A stretch of DNA of 64,000 bases from Vibrio sp. JC009 (GCF_029016485.1 NZ_CP092107.1:1674001-1738000); one strand, 5' to 3'; shown: positions 19,858 through 28,557, counted from the first letter of the stretch. The notes: generated by a model from the sequence alone, not told the origin. A program made the numbers and translations.

Positions 19858-20095
19858 AAGTATCTGTTCTGAAACGCCTGATACCTCAAGATACCCAAGG
19901 GAGCAGTATTCTGAATTTGAAAATGATGCCGGACAAAAAATAAGCACAGCCAGCTTAAGAAGTAGTGCGGATAAAATGATAAAAGCGATAGGCTTAGTCA
20001 GCTCTCCACCAGGTGATTTTACGATGAAGGAGTCTGAATATAATACGATGAAGTCAGAATATGAGGCTGCAGTTAATAAATATCAAATCAGTTAA
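19853..20095 (+). CDS. Hypothetical 80-residue protein, doubtful
   Basis: An open frame of 80 codons in the gap between the regulator promoter and the acetyltransferase toxin gene. The C-terminal half (MKESEYNTMKSEYEAAVNKY) looks protein-like and helical. There is no ribosome-binding site before the ATG at 19853, and its first codons lie inside the duplicated promoter region. A later start at 19976 is possible. I recognise no family. It may be a gene remnant or chance. Confidence 0.3.
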   Translation: MRSICSETPDTSRYPREQYSEFENDAGQKISTASLRSSADKMIKAIGLVSSPPGDFTMKESEYNTMKSEYEAAVNKYQIS

Positions 20096-20128
20096 TTGAC
20101 CTTCAGTCTTGGAAAAAGTAATTATAAT

Positions 20129-20632
20129 TTACTGATACTCCAAGCTCTCTCTGACATCAGAAATCGTGATGAACAATTTGTTTTCTGCACTTTGAAATGC
20201 CTGAAATCCATAGCGCTCGTAGAACTGTTTTGCTCCATCTTTGGCATCAACAATTACAACAGGGAATGCCACGCTGTCACTAGCGGTCAATAATTTTCGT
20301 AGAGCATCAATAAGCAACCATTCGCCAAATCCTTTTCCTTTGTAGCGCTCATCAATAGCCAAGCGAGCAATGAGACCTCCGGAAGTTGATGATTGGTGCT
20401 TTTTCTGTAACTTATCGGGCAAAGCCTCCAAGTTAATTGGTGTCATCGTCAATGTATAAAAGCCGATGATATACGAATTATCATTTTCGTCTTCCAGAAC
20501 AAAAGTTCTGGTGTTGTCTTTCTTGGCTTGCTGATTAGCCATTACTTTTAGATAGTTATTGAGGGCTTCAATGCCACAATTGAATCTATTTCTGTTGTGT
20601 TTCGATTTGTCCAGAAGTACCGAATTCATCAT
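20129..20632 (-). CDS. GNAT acetyltransferase toxin (TacT-like)
   Basis: A 167-residue GNAT protein. It carries LARLAIDERYKGKGFGEWLL, the acetyl-CoA-binding R/Q-x-x-G-x-G/A loop in its GKGFG form, and the family's C-terminal FYERYGFQAF. With a DUF1778 antitoxin directly upstream and a 4-base overlap, this is a type II toxin-antitoxin pair. TacT-type toxins acetylate aminoacyl-tRNA and stop translation. Which tRNA this one uses cannot be read here. Transcription runs from the antitoxin operators at 20918-20986. Confidence 0.9.
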   Translation of the reverse strand: MMNSVLLDKSKHNRNRFNCGIEALNNYLKVMANQQAKKDNTRTFVLEDENDNSYIIGFYTLTMTPINLEALPDKLQKKHQSSTSGGLIARLAIDERYKGKGFGEWLLIDALRKLLTASDSVAFPVVIVDAKDGAKQFYERYGFQAFQSAENKLFITISDVRESLEYQ

Positions 20633-20901
20633 TGAGTTTTGTGCTCATAACGTTTAGCTGCAGCTTTCAATTTTGCGTTTGGTTTTGCAGGTCGGTCAAG
20701 CGCTTCCATAAGCAACAATGCATCCTTTTGACTAAGCCTTAGAGCTTGTTCACGTTCGATAACCTCTTTTGCTTTCTCAATTGCAGCACTTAGAACAAAT
20801 GAATTAATACTAGACATACCTGCAATCGCAGCAGCTTTAGTAAGTAAATCTTGTGTATCGACATCAACCCTGGCGGTGATGCGAGGCAATGTAGCTGCCA
20901 T
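20629..20901 (-). CDS. DUF1778 ribbon-helix-helix antitoxin (TacA-like)
   Basis: A 90-residue protein. The N-terminal ribbon-helix-helix (PRITARVDVDTQDLLTKAAA, then MSSINSFVLSAAIEKA) binds DNA. The C-terminal tail (LLLMEALDRPAKPNAKLKAA) is the usual toxin-neutralising segment with its conserved L..LD.P motif. It overlaps the toxin start by 4 bases, so the two are coupled. It should repress its own promoter through the inverted sites just upstream. Confidence 0.92.
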   Translation of the reverse strand: MAATLPRITARVDVDTQDLLTKAAAIAGMSSINSFVLSAAIEKAKEVIEREQALRLSQKDALLLMEALDRPAKPNAKLKAAAKRYEHKTQ

Positions 20902-20917
20902 AATTAAATCTCCTGGT

Positions 20918-20986
20918 GTGTCAAAATGTCACATTTCTATTATGGCCTTAAATTGCACCAGAAGCAATGATGTGTCATTTTGCCAC
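20918..20986. promoter_or_regulatory. Paired operator of the TacAT-like operon
   Basis: GTGTCAAAATGTCACA at 20918-20933 recurs in inverted orientation at 20971-20986 (complement GTGGCAAAATGACACA, 14 of 16 identical). The pair brackets an AT-rich segment upstream of the antitoxin start. This is the arrangement expected for cooperative binding by an RHH antitoxin. Confidence 0.6.
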
Positions 20987-21007
20987 CGGACTCATCATTT
21001 GATTATT

Positions 21008-21148
21008 TTACTCGCCGGCAAACATTCCGGACTGAGTAATATGGCGGATGCTTTCTTCCAGTTCGGCATAATAGGGATTCCAGGTCAGCCGGGCGTGAAT
21101 CTTCTTACTTTCTTCGAGTGTACTGGCAATAAGTAGGAGAATACGAGA
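21008..21148 (-). pseudogene. C-terminal remnant of an unidentified protein
   Basis: A minus-strand frame of 46 codons ending in TAA reads like real protein (ASTLEESKKIHARLTWNPYY, then AELEESIRHITQSGMF). It has no start codon, and an in-frame stop lies immediately upstream. It resembles the tail of a solute-binding or sensor domain, but I cannot name the family. It probably marks a deletion between the toxin-antitoxin pair and the channel gene. Confidence 0.35.
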
Positions 21149-21193
21149 TCAGTGTATCTGATTTCGGTATTATAAAGCAGCAGTCTCAATCAG

Positions 21194-21940
21194 TCAGTCT
21201 TCTTGTTTTTTCACCTGTTTTAACAATTGCTTTAACTCACTAATTTCAGATTTTAATTCGTTAACATCATTCAGGATTTCGGCTTCCATTTTCCGCTCCT
21301 TCGTGGAGTCCATGATCCAGGATGCAAGAATCGCAGTGCAACTGCCAAACATGCCAACGCCTGTGGTCATCAGAATGATGGCAACCACTCTTCCTTCAAA
21401 AGTTACCGGGAAAAAATCGCCGTAGCCCACGGTTGTTATGGTTACAAATGTCCACCAGAAGGCATCAGCAGCAGTTTGTATGTTGGCTCCGGCAACACCC
21501 CGCTCAAGGTAGAGTATGTACATGGAACTGAAGGTGAGTGTCATGGATCCGATTACGACCATAAAATGGAGTGTTGATACCGCTTTGTTTTCATTGATGG
21601 TGCGCGATACCATGGCGATGGATTTGATCGCCCGTAATAACCGGAATACCCGGATTAAACGTCCATATTGATTTATTTCCATCAAGGGAATACAGGAGAT
21701 GAGATCAATCCAGCCAAGCTTCATATACTGAAGTTTCGAGGGAGCCGCACGCCATTGCTGGACGAAGTCGATAAAAAATACAACACATATACCTGTATCT
21801 GCATAGATCAGTATTTTGACCATCTCTTCGGGAAGGGAAAATATGACTTCTATGGTCAGAGATATAAGAACAAAAATCGACAGTACCAATACAGTAAGCT
21901 GAAATGGTGTGATTTGTTCGGGTAGTTTGGGGTGACTCAT
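21194..21940 (-). CDS. Voltage-gated-type potassium channel
   Basis: A 248-residue membrane protein of the ion-transport family. Several hydrophobic helices precede a pore helix and the selectivity filter TVGYGDFFPV (about residue 175). An S4-like segment is rich in spaced arginines (RLIRVFRLLRAIKS). The last 35 residues form a charged coiled coil (NDVNELKSEISELKQLLKQV), likely for tetramer assembly. No RCK domain is present. Such channels pass K+ across the inner membrane. The gene is alone in its orientation, and its upstream region runs into the 39-bp repeats. Confidence 0.88.
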   Translation of the reverse strand: MSHPKLPEQITPFQLTVLVLSIFVLISLTIEVIFSLPEEMVKILIYADTGICVVFFIDFVQQWRAAPSKLQYMKLGWIDLISCIPLMEINQYGRLIRVFRLLRAIKSIAMVSRTINENKAVSTLHFMVVIGSMTLTFSSMYILYLERGVAGANIQTAADAFWWTFVTITTVGYGDFFPVTFEGRVVAIILMTTGVGMFGSCTAILASWIMDSTKERKMEAEILNDVNELKSEISELKQLLKQVKKQED

Positions 21941-22060
21941 AATAAAAACCGGTGTAGTGCTGGTGGTATTGCTTTAGTTTAATCGAATTGGTTTTAAATG
22001 TATGGGATTCCAAATAGATAAACTAAGTATTTTGTGTAAGGCATTTGTACCCCAGTTGCA

Positions 22061-22209
22061 GTTGCGCCGTTTATGTGTATGCACATTTTGGGCGTAATGC
22101 TTGTCTTTGCACCGAGTTGCGCCCTTTTTGTGTAGACACATTTTGGGCGTAATGTATACTTTAGGTATAGGCTACGCCGTTTTTGTGTAGGCGCATTTAG
22201 GGTCAAATG
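22061..22209. repeat. Three 39-bp direct repeats at an exact 55-bp period
   Basis: Copies lie at 22061-22099, 22116-22154 and 22171-22209. The common pattern is GTTGCGCC, TTTTTGTGTA, a short variable part, CACATTTTGGGCGTAATG. Copy 3 has drifted most and ends 20 bases before the GTG start of the ATPase gene. Each copy has GGCG and CGCC at opposite ends, so it can form a weak stem. A fourth partial copy (TTTTGTGTAAGGCATTT) begins near 22030. There is no CRISPR-like spacer variety or protein frame. The placement suggests operator sites or a small RNA-binding array for the ATPase gene. Confidence 0.7.
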
Positions 22210-22229
22210 ATTTACGAAGAGGTGATAAG

Positions 22230-23636
22230 GTGTTTGCAGGAAGGCGCAATGAACTGAAAATACTAAATAAAACTTACGCCAAAGAAGGGGAAAGAGCTAA
22301 GCTTATCGTTTATAAAGGTAGACGTCGTGTCGGTAAGAGTACACTGATTGAATTCTTTATGTCTAAGCTTGGCGTTAAGTGTTTCAAGATAATTGGTCAA
22401 CCGCCTGCCAAGGTGAACCGCACAGCTACAGAGCTTAGTAATTTTGCTCAACAGTTGAGTGAGCAGTTCAATATACAAAAACCAGCATTTGCTGACTGGG
22501 ATGCCGCTCTCTCTATGCTCGGTGATCTTGTCTCTGATGGTAACTGCGTACTGATGATTGATGAGATAAACTGGCTCGGGAAAACTCATGATGATATCAC
22601 CACGGTTCTGTTTACAGTATGGGAGAGTAAACTAAAGCATATTAAGGGCTTTACTCTTATTCTTACAGGCTCACTTGCTGGATGGATTCTAGAAAATCTC
22701 TCAGAATCGACAGGATGGTATGGTCGCATAAACCTTGACGCAACTTTAACGCCACTGCCGTTGCAGGATGCTTTAGATATCATTCCCAAGGATGTAAAAA
22801 AGCGAATGAGTAAAGCTGAGCAGATCCGCTACATGCTCGTTTCTGGCGGCATACCCAGTTATTTGCAATCATTTAACTATCATGAGTCACTGGAAGATAA
22901 CCTTAAGTTACTGGCTTTTTCATCAAGCGGAGAGTTATTCCGAGAGTATGACACTTTGATGAAAGATCTGTTTCGGGCAAAGGGGACTCGAATAAAACAA
23001 ATTTTGGACGCGCTTTCAAAAGGGAACCTGACAGCTTTAGAGATTGCCAGGAAGTTAAAGCTTGAGAGACCTAATGGGCATCTCTATAGTGACCTTCTTA
23101 TGATGCAACATAGTTCGTTTATTACCCCAATGTATAAGTGGAATTTTAACGAGGGGGGACTTGTGTATCACGATCCCGTCTATGTAATTACCGACCCATA
23201 TTTACGGTTTTACTACAAGGCGATATTTCCCCATAACAAGGCCATAACTCATGGCTCCGCTCCGCTTCCGTCGAATTTGGACTCTTTGTTGGGGCTTCAG
23301 TTTGAGTATGTTATGCGTGAAAACGTAGAGCTACTATATGAAGCTTTGGGCTTAAGCGCTGGAGATGTCTTAAATGCCGCTCCATATCAAAGTAAGGGTG
23401 TTCAGATTGATTGGCTGATAGAGACAAAACGATATTTTTACATTGTTGAATTTAAGTTTCAGTCCAAACCTCTAGATACAAGCTTGCTTAGGGATATGGA
23501 CAAGAAAATTATTAAGGTGGATTTTCCTTCGGAAAAGAGTATTCGGACAGTGGTTGTGCATGTTAATGGAGCGAGTCAAAAAGTCGAACAAAGCGGAATA
23601 ATCGACTATTCATTAAATCTATGTGACCTTATCTAA
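22230..23636 (+). CDS. AAA ATPase with C-terminal nuclease-like domain (archaeal-type ATPase/DUF234 family)
   Basis: A 468-residue protein of the family widespread in archaea and mobile bacterial DNA. It has Walker A GRRRVGKST (residues 30-38), Walker B VLMIDEINWLG (about 110) and a winged-helix segment near 255-310. The C-terminal domain has GVQIDWLIE and YIVEFKF (about 390-415), which fits the D...ExK core of PD-(D/E)xK nucleases. The start is GTG 22230, matching the usual MFxGRxxEL opening, with GAGGTG upstream. The cellular role is unknown, and members often sit in defence or mobile regions. AT-rich codon use differs from the SNF2 gene that follows. Confidence 0.8.
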   Translation: MFAGRRNELKILNKTYAKEGERAKLIVYKGRRRVGKSTLIEFFMSKLGVKCFKIIGQPPAKVNRTATELSNFAQQLSEQFNIQKPAFADWDAALSMLGDLVSDGNCVLMIDEINWLGKTHDDITTVLFTVWESKLKHIKGFTLILTGSLAGWILENLSESTGWYGRINLDATLTPLPLQDALDIIPKDVKKRMSKAEQIRYMLVSGGIPSYLQSFNYHESLEDNLKLLAFSSSGELFREYDTLMKDLFRAKGTRIKQILDALSKGNLTALEIARKLKLERPNGHLYSDLLMMQHSSFITPMYKWNFNEGGLVYHDPVYVITDPYLRFYYKAIFPHNKAITHGSAPLPSNLDSLLGLQFEYVMRENVELLYEALGLSAGDVLNAAPYQSKGVQIDWLIETKRYFYIVEFKFQSKPLDTSLLRDMDKKIIKVDFPSEKSIRTVVVHVNGASQKVEQSGIIDYSLNLCDLI

Positions 23637-23693
23637 AGGTTTGACGGGCCGATATAAGGTATGCGGCTCTATTTGGGTGGAATAAGTATAACA

Positions 23694-26600
23694 ATGAAGA
23701 TCATACACGGCTCCTGGTTTCCCGCACACGAGCAGGAATTTATTCAGACCGGGCAATTTTGTATCTGGGTTGAGACTGAAAACAAAAACCGGCAGTCTGG
23801 TACAGATATCCACCCACGTCACCTGCGAGGCAAGGCGCTGCGCGAGTTCCTGCGGTCTGAACTAAAGCTGGTAAAGAGCACGCATCCTCTTTTGGAGAAA
23901 AGCTATATCCAGCAAAGGATACAGCTTCCGTCAGTAAACGAAGATAACGCAAGCAGCGTACCACTGGCGTCACCGGAACTGAGCAGCAGTCTGGATGAGA
24001 CTCCTGATAAAATCTGTCTCAAACCCTGGTCAGTGGAATGCTTTTCAGTGGAACTGCCCCTGCAGGCCATTAATCAGATTTATTTCCTTATTCAGAGCCT
24101 GGATGCAGAGATCCGTCCGGGTAGCGATTTTCTTTTTTGGTACCGGTTCAGCCGTTCCGTTCAGCAAGTGATCCGTAAAGAGCAGTATATCCCCGGTCTC
24201 CTGCAGCGTGAGTTTTCTGCCACCGGAGAAGCGCATGGAGAGATCTACCGTAACTGGCAGATAGTCTCTTCCGACCACGAGGACTTGCTTGCACAGATGG
24301 TAAAACAGATGCCGCCAGTTTGCTCGCAAGGCTTTGAGCCACAAAGTTTGTTGCGCCATTTCTCCGAAGTAACCATAAATCAGGTACTGGATCTGGCGAG
24401 TATCAAGACCCCGCAAAGCGTGTGTAAAAAATTCAGCAATACTTTTCTGGAAGACTTTTTTACCCCGGAACTTCTGCTTGGCTCTGGCAAAGAACTGCAG
24501 GCCGGATATAGTGCCTGGTACGCCTGGCAGCAGAACATCAATGAACTGACACAAGATAACCGGCTGCAGATCTGTTTTCGTCTGCATGAAGCAGACTCAG
24601 TGCAGGCCGACAACTGGTCGATTCAGTTTATTGCGGTTTCGGGGCAATCTCCTGCATTCCGACAGGAGTTGTCTACCTACTGGAATCTTTCTGCGAAGGA
24701 AAAGCAAAAACTGGCCGGTATGTTGCCGGAAGATTTTGAGCACCAGCTACTGCTCAGGCTGGGTGCCGCTGCCCGTATCTACCCCAAATTATGGCAGGGT
24801 ATGAGAACAAGCCAGCCTCAGTCGCTGCAACTGACAATGGATGAGGCTTTTGCATTTCTGAAAGAGACTGCGTGGATACTTGAAGATGCAGGATTTAAAG
24901 TGATGATCCCATCCTGGTGGACACCGAAAGGGCGTCAAAAAGCCAGGATCCGTCTGCGATCACCAGGTAAACAAAAATCCACATCTTCAGCCGCCGTCAG
25001 CAGTGGGCAACTGGCTCTGGATAACCTGATTGATTACAGCTATGAACTGGCAATTGGCGACCAACCTGTTACCGAGCAGGAATGGGCGCAACTGGTATCC
25101 GCGCAAACACCACTGATACAGTTCAGAGGTCAGTGGATGGAACTGGAGCCGGATAAGATGCGCCATATGCTGGAGTTCTGGCATCAAAACGGGACTAATT
25201 CCGCCAGCTTAGCTGCCCCTGATTTGTTAAAGATGCTGGTTGAGCAGGAAGATATTTATGAACTCGACCCGCAATCTGGTCTGGCTGCCATGATGGAAAA
25301 ACTCAGCGATGAATCGGAGCTGGAGCAGTTGGATAACCCGGCGGGTTTAAATGCCGAGTTGCGCGATTATCAGAAGCGAGGTGTATCCTGGCTGCGTTAC
25401 CTTGAACAGTTAGGGCTCAACGGTTGTCTGGCTGATGATATGGGCCTGGGGAAAACCATCCAGGTGATCGCCAATCTTGTGTTGGATACCGAATCTGCTA
25501 ATGGTAACGATTCTGCTGAAAGCAAGCCGCCTGATCAGGGGGCGACTCTGCTGATCGCCCCGACTTCGGTGATAGGTAACTGGCAAAAAGAGGTACAAAA
25601 GTTTGCTCCGCAACTGAGTACTGCTATTCACCATGGTGGCGACAGAGTAAAAAATGCCGCAGATTTTCAGGCACTCTGTCGCGATAAGGATATGCTGATC
25701 ACTTCATACAGCCTGGCGCGTAAGGACATTAAACTGCTGGGACAGGTTAACTGGCAGCGCGTCGTGCTGGATGAGGCGCAGAACATCAAGAATCCAAAGT
25801 CAGCACAGACTAAAGCTATCTTTAAGCTGAAGGCGAATTCCCGGCTGGCGTTAACCGGTACCCCAGTGGAAAACCGGCTGATGGATCTGTGGTCGATATT
25901 CAACTTCCTAAACCCCGGGTATCTGGGTACCCAGGCTCAGTTTCGCAAAGCCTACGAATCCCCTATTCAGCAGGAACACAATTCCGGCCGCTCTGCCTTG
26001 CTTAAAAAGCTGGTCGGGCCGTTTATCCTGCGCCGGATGAAAACGGACAAGAATATTATTAAGGATCTGCCCGACAAGCTGGAAAACAAACAGTACTGTA
26101 ATCTGAGTAAAGAGCAGGCGGCGTTTTATGAGGTGGTGGTTAAAGAGACGGCCAGACAACTGGAAGAGAAGGAAGGCATTGAACGTCAGGGCCTGATGCT
26201 GTCGACGCTGATGCAGCTCAAGCAGATCTGTAACCACCCGATGCAGTTTTTGCAGGATGGTAGTGAATTCTCAGCCGAGCGTTCGAATAAGCTGGAGCGT
26301 ATCTGCGATATGCTGGATGAGGTACAGGCAGAAGGCGAAAGTGCGCTTATCTTTACTCAGTTTACCGAGATAGGAGAACAACTGGTACGCTATCTTGAGC
26401 AGAAAAAGCGTATCCGCTGTTTTTATCTGCATGGTGGCGTAGCACGCAGCAAGCGCGAAGCGATGATCCGGGAGTTTCAGGATCCGGCCACGGAGCCGGC
26501 GGTATTTGTTCTGTCGCTTAAGGCTGGAGGTGTCGGTATTACGCTAACCCGGGCTAATCATGTATTCCACTTTGACCGTTGGTGGAACCCGGCAGTTGAA

Positions 26601-26825
26601 GACCAGGCAACCGACCGCGCCTTCCGTATCGGTCAGGACAAGAGTGTTTTTGTGCATAAGTTCATAACTGCAGGTACGCTGGAAGAACGGATTGATCAAA
26701 TGATTGAAGACAAGAAACGGGTTGCAGACAGCATCGTCGGTAACGATGAGAGCTGGCTGGCCAAGCTGGACAACGAAACCTTTAAAGAGCTGATTGCTCT
26801 GAACAGACAGTCAATCATGGAGTAG
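23694..26825 (+). CDS. SNF2-family DEAD/DEAH-box helicase
   Basis: A 1,043-residue Swi2/Snf2 ATPase. The C-terminal half holds the helicase: DDMGLGKTIQ (about residue 580), VVLDEAQNIK, ALTGTPVENRL, and the second RecA lobe ending QATDRAFRIGQ. The N-terminal 550 residues are the poorly characterised extension typical of bacterial SNF2 proteins. ATG 23694 (MKIIHGSW) matches the family opening. An ATG at 23661 would add eleven residues. The partner SWIM-zinc-finger gene follows after 4 bases. Such pairs remodel protein-DNA or nucleic-acid complexes, but the substrate is unknown. Confidence 0.92.
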   Translation: MKIIHGSWFPAHEQEFIQTGQFCIWVETENKNRQSGTDIHPRHLRGKALREFLRSELKLVKSTHPLLEKSYIQQRIQLPSVNEDNASSVPLASPELSSSLDETPDKICLKPWSVECFSVELPLQAINQIYFLIQSLDAEIRPGSDFLFWYRFSRSVQQVIRKEQYIPGLLQREFSATGEAHGEIYRNWQIVSSDHEDLLAQMVKQMPPVCSQGFEPQSLLRHFSEVTINQVLDLASIKTPQSVCKKFSNTFLEDFFTPELLLGSGKELQAGYSAWYAWQQNINELTQDNRLQICFRLHEADSVQADNWSIQFIAVSGQSPAFRQELSTYWNLSAKEKQKLAGMLPEDFEHQLLLRLGAAARIYPKLWQGMRTSQPQSLQLTMDEAFAFLKETAWILEDAGFKVMIPSWWTPKGRQKARIRLRSPGKQKSTSSAAVSSGQLALDNLIDYSYELAIGDQPVTEQEWAQLVSAQTPLIQFRGQWMELEPDKMRHMLEFWHQNGTNSASLAAPDLLKMLVEQEDIYELDPQSGLAAMMEKLSDESELEQLDNPAGLNAELRDYQKRGVSWLRYLEQLGLNGCLADDMGLGKTIQVIANLVLDTESANGNDSAESKPPDQGATLLIAPTSVIGNWQKEVQKFAPQLSTAIHHGGDRVKNAADFQALCRDKDMLITSYSLARKDIKLLGQVNWQRVVLDEAQNIKNPKSAQTKAIFKLKANSRLALTGTPVENRLMDLWSIFNFLNPGYLGTQAQFRKAYESPIQQEHNSGRSALLKKLVGPFILRRMKTDKNIIKDLPDKLENKQYCNLSKEQAAFYEVVVKETARQLEEKEGIERQGLMLSTLMQLKQICNHPMQFLQDGSEFSAERSNKLERICDMLDEVQAEGESALIFTQFTEIGEQLVRYLEQKKRIRCFYLHGGVARSKREAMIREFQDPATEPAVFVLSLKAGGVGITLTRANHVFHFDRWWNPAVEDQATDRAFRIGQDKSVFVHKFITAGTLEERIDQMIEDKKRVADSIVGNDESWLAKLDNETFKELIALNRQSIME

Positions 26826-26829
26826 AGCG

Positions 26830-27669
26830 GTGAGTACAACAAGCAGAACCTGGTGGGGCAAAAAATTTATCGATGCTCTGGAAGGCTTTACCGACAGTGG
26901 CCGCCTGTCCCGTGGCCGTGCATATCGAACTGATAAGCGCATCAAGCAGTGGCAGGTCCGCAACAGCAAGGTGACGGCCAGGATACTGGGTAACGCCAAC
27001 CCTTATTTCGGTGTTTATGAAGCACCTATCTATAACACCAGTGTGGCACTGGCACCCATATCAGCCAAAGAGTGGGAGAAGGTTATCGCCTCTATCGGCA
27101 ACAACGCCGCTTCGGTTTGTAAGCTGATGACAAATGAAATGCCGGATGATATTGAAGAGATATTCAGAGCAGTAAAACTGCATCTGCTCCCGGTCAGTTA
27201 CAACGACTTCAGTGTTTCTTGTTCCTGTCCGGATTATGCGGTGCCATGCAAACATATCGCTGGTGTCTGCTACCGTCTGAGTGAGCAACTTGATAGTGAC
27301 CCGTTTCTGCTGTTTGAATTACGCGGTCTACCCCGTAAGGATCTGCAGAAGCAGCTTGGGCGTTCACCTTTGGGCAAGGTTCTTCTTCAGTCGCTGCTTG
27401 CCGCACAAGCAACACCCCCACCCCAAAGCAGCTACTTTACCCGGCCACAACCACTAGAGATAACTGAACCTGCTGACACAAACAGCTTTTGGCACGGCCA
27501 GGAGCCGTTGCGGGAAGATCCTCACTCCAGCAATGATGCACTTATCCCGGCGCTAATCATTAAAAAAGGTGGTGATTACCCCTCATTCTGGCAGCGGGAC
27601 GATTCCTATATAGAGGCGATGGAGGAGTTTTACTTACGCCTTAGAAATAACAGCCGGAAGTTCTTATAG
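26830..27669 (+). CDS. SWIM zinc-finger protein
   Basis: A 279-residue protein starting at GTG 26830. The SWIM motif CxCx(n)CxH is read as SCSCPDYAVPCKHIAGV near residue 135. The N-terminal RTWWGKKFIDALEGF and SRGRAYRTDKRIKQWQV segments are the conserved front part of SNF2-linked SWIM proteins. It is almost certainly cotranscribed with the SNF2 gene. It probably provides DNA or protein binding for the helicase. Confidence 0.9.
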   Translation: MSTTSRTWWGKKFIDALEGFTDSGRLSRGRAYRTDKRIKQWQVRNSKVTARILGNANPYFGVYEAPIYNTSVALAPISAKEWEKVIASIGNNAASVCKLMTNEMPDDIEEIFRAVKLHLLPVSYNDFSVSCSCPDYAVPCKHIAGVCYRLSEQLDSDPFLLFELRGLPRKDLQKQLGRSPLGKVLLQSLLAAQATPPPQSSYFTRPQPLEITEPADTNSFWHGQEPLREDPHSSNDALIPALIIKKGGDYPSFWQRDDSYIEAMEEFYLRLRNNSRKFL

Positions 27670-27709
27670 GTTGGTTAAAAATGCAGTTAATACCGAAGAG
27701 GAAGGGCAA

Positions 27710-27994
27710 ATGTGTTCTGATGATGACGCGATAAAAATTCATAAGTGCAAAGTAAAATTGGCAGATTTATCTTCTTCTATCCAGATATACCAAGAAGAGG
27801 GTGAAGAGTGGCAACTTTCTTTAAGTCGTTGCGCAACAATGGAGGATCTTGAGAATAATCATTACCTTGAATGCGAGGGCGATATAATTGAGCAAACGGT
27901 AATCTCAATAGTTTATTGCCCATATTGTGGTGAGAAACTTTCGGATTCAACTCCCGAAGTGAGTTTTCGCCAACATGACTTCTCTAGATGGTAA
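27710..27994 (+). CDS. Hypothetical 94-residue protein with CPYCG motif
   Basis: I chose ATG 27710 because GAGGAAGG lies just upstream. An upstream TTG frame has no such site. The protein is acidic, with a CPYCGEKL knuckle near residue 70 and single cysteines elsewhere, so a zinc-ribbon-like fold is possible. I do not recognise the family. It is in the same direction as the SNF2/SWIM pair and 40 bases downstream, so it could be cotranscribed with them. Confidence 0.6.
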   Translation: MCSDDDAIKIHKCKVKLADLSSSIQIYQEEGEEWQLSLSRCATMEDLENNHYLECEGDIIEQTVISIVYCPYCGEKLSDSTPEVSFRQHDFSRW

Positions 27995-28111
27995 CAAATG
28001 GAGTTCGTTCGCCATCCATTTTTAGGGATGAGTTGAAGGTTATTGCGGGTGCATTAAAGTGAGTTATAATTCACATATATTAAATTTAGGCTGTCCTTTT
28101 ATCTAAAAGTT

Positions 28112-28219
28112 CCTTTTTATGTACTTATAGGCATCTTTTTGTGTACCATTCCCAAAAGTGTATTATTATTGACTTATGCCTGTCAAATGGTTGGTTTTCG
28201 TTAAAAGTGCATAAAAAGG
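28112..28219. promoter_or_regulatory. HipB-type operator pair around the hipBA promoter
   Basis: CCTTTTTATGTAC at 28112-28124 and GTGCATAAAAAGG at 28207-28219 are inverted copies with one mismatch. A promoter-like TTGTGT (28139) and TATTAT (28161), 16 bases apart, lies between them. The second site overlaps the hipB ribosome-binding region. The geometry fits autorepression by the HipB-like protein. Confidence 0.55.
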
Positions 28220-28224
28220 TATTT

Positions 28225-28557
28225 ATGAAAAAGGGCAAAATGGTAAAAGCTCAACCCATGCCGAATTTGAATTCAGAGTTCAGCATGGAAGTGCTTGGTA
28301 ACGCGATTAGATCTAAGCGCACCGAAAGAGGTTGGCGCATTGATGACCTTGCGCTGAAAGCCGATCTATCACGCAGAACTGTTATGAAGATAGAAAAGGG
28401 TGACTCCAACGTAACTTTTTCAAATGTCATACTTTTAATGGACATGTTAGGGCTTTCGCTGCGTCTGATAAATTTGAGCGAGAAGTTGAACCAGCCCAGT
28501 AGTATGACTATGCCAGACTCTCAAAGCATTAAGACTGAGGACGGTTGGTATGAGTAA
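28225..28557 (+). CDS. hipB: HipB-like antitoxin, XRE-family repressor
   Basis: A 110-residue protein with an XRE helix-turn-helix (LGNAIRSKRTERGWRIDDLA, then LSRRTVMKIEKGDSNVTFSN). ATG 28225 follows AAAGG. Longer frames reaching GTG 28141 run through the promoter. The stop overlaps the hipA start by 8 bases. It should neutralise HipA and repress the operon. Confidence 0.85.
   Translation: MKKGKMVKAQPMPNLNSEFSMEVLGNAIRSKRTERGWRIDDLALKADLSRRTVMKIEKGDSNVTFSNVILLMDMLGLSLRLINLSEKLNQPSSMTMPDSQSIKTEDGWYE

Noticed and set aside
20876..21136. 86-residue plus-strand frame
   Set aside because: It overlaps the antitoxin promoter and is antisense to the more protein-like remnant at 21008-21148.
22061..22209. 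CRISPR array
   Set aside because: Only three imperfect copies exist. The 16-bp intervals are too short for spacers, and no cas gene is in the window.
22061..22209. Integron attC (VCR-like) sites
   Set aside because: GGGCGTAA/TTGCGCC ends are superficially similar, but the conserved attC core sites and cassette spacing are absent.
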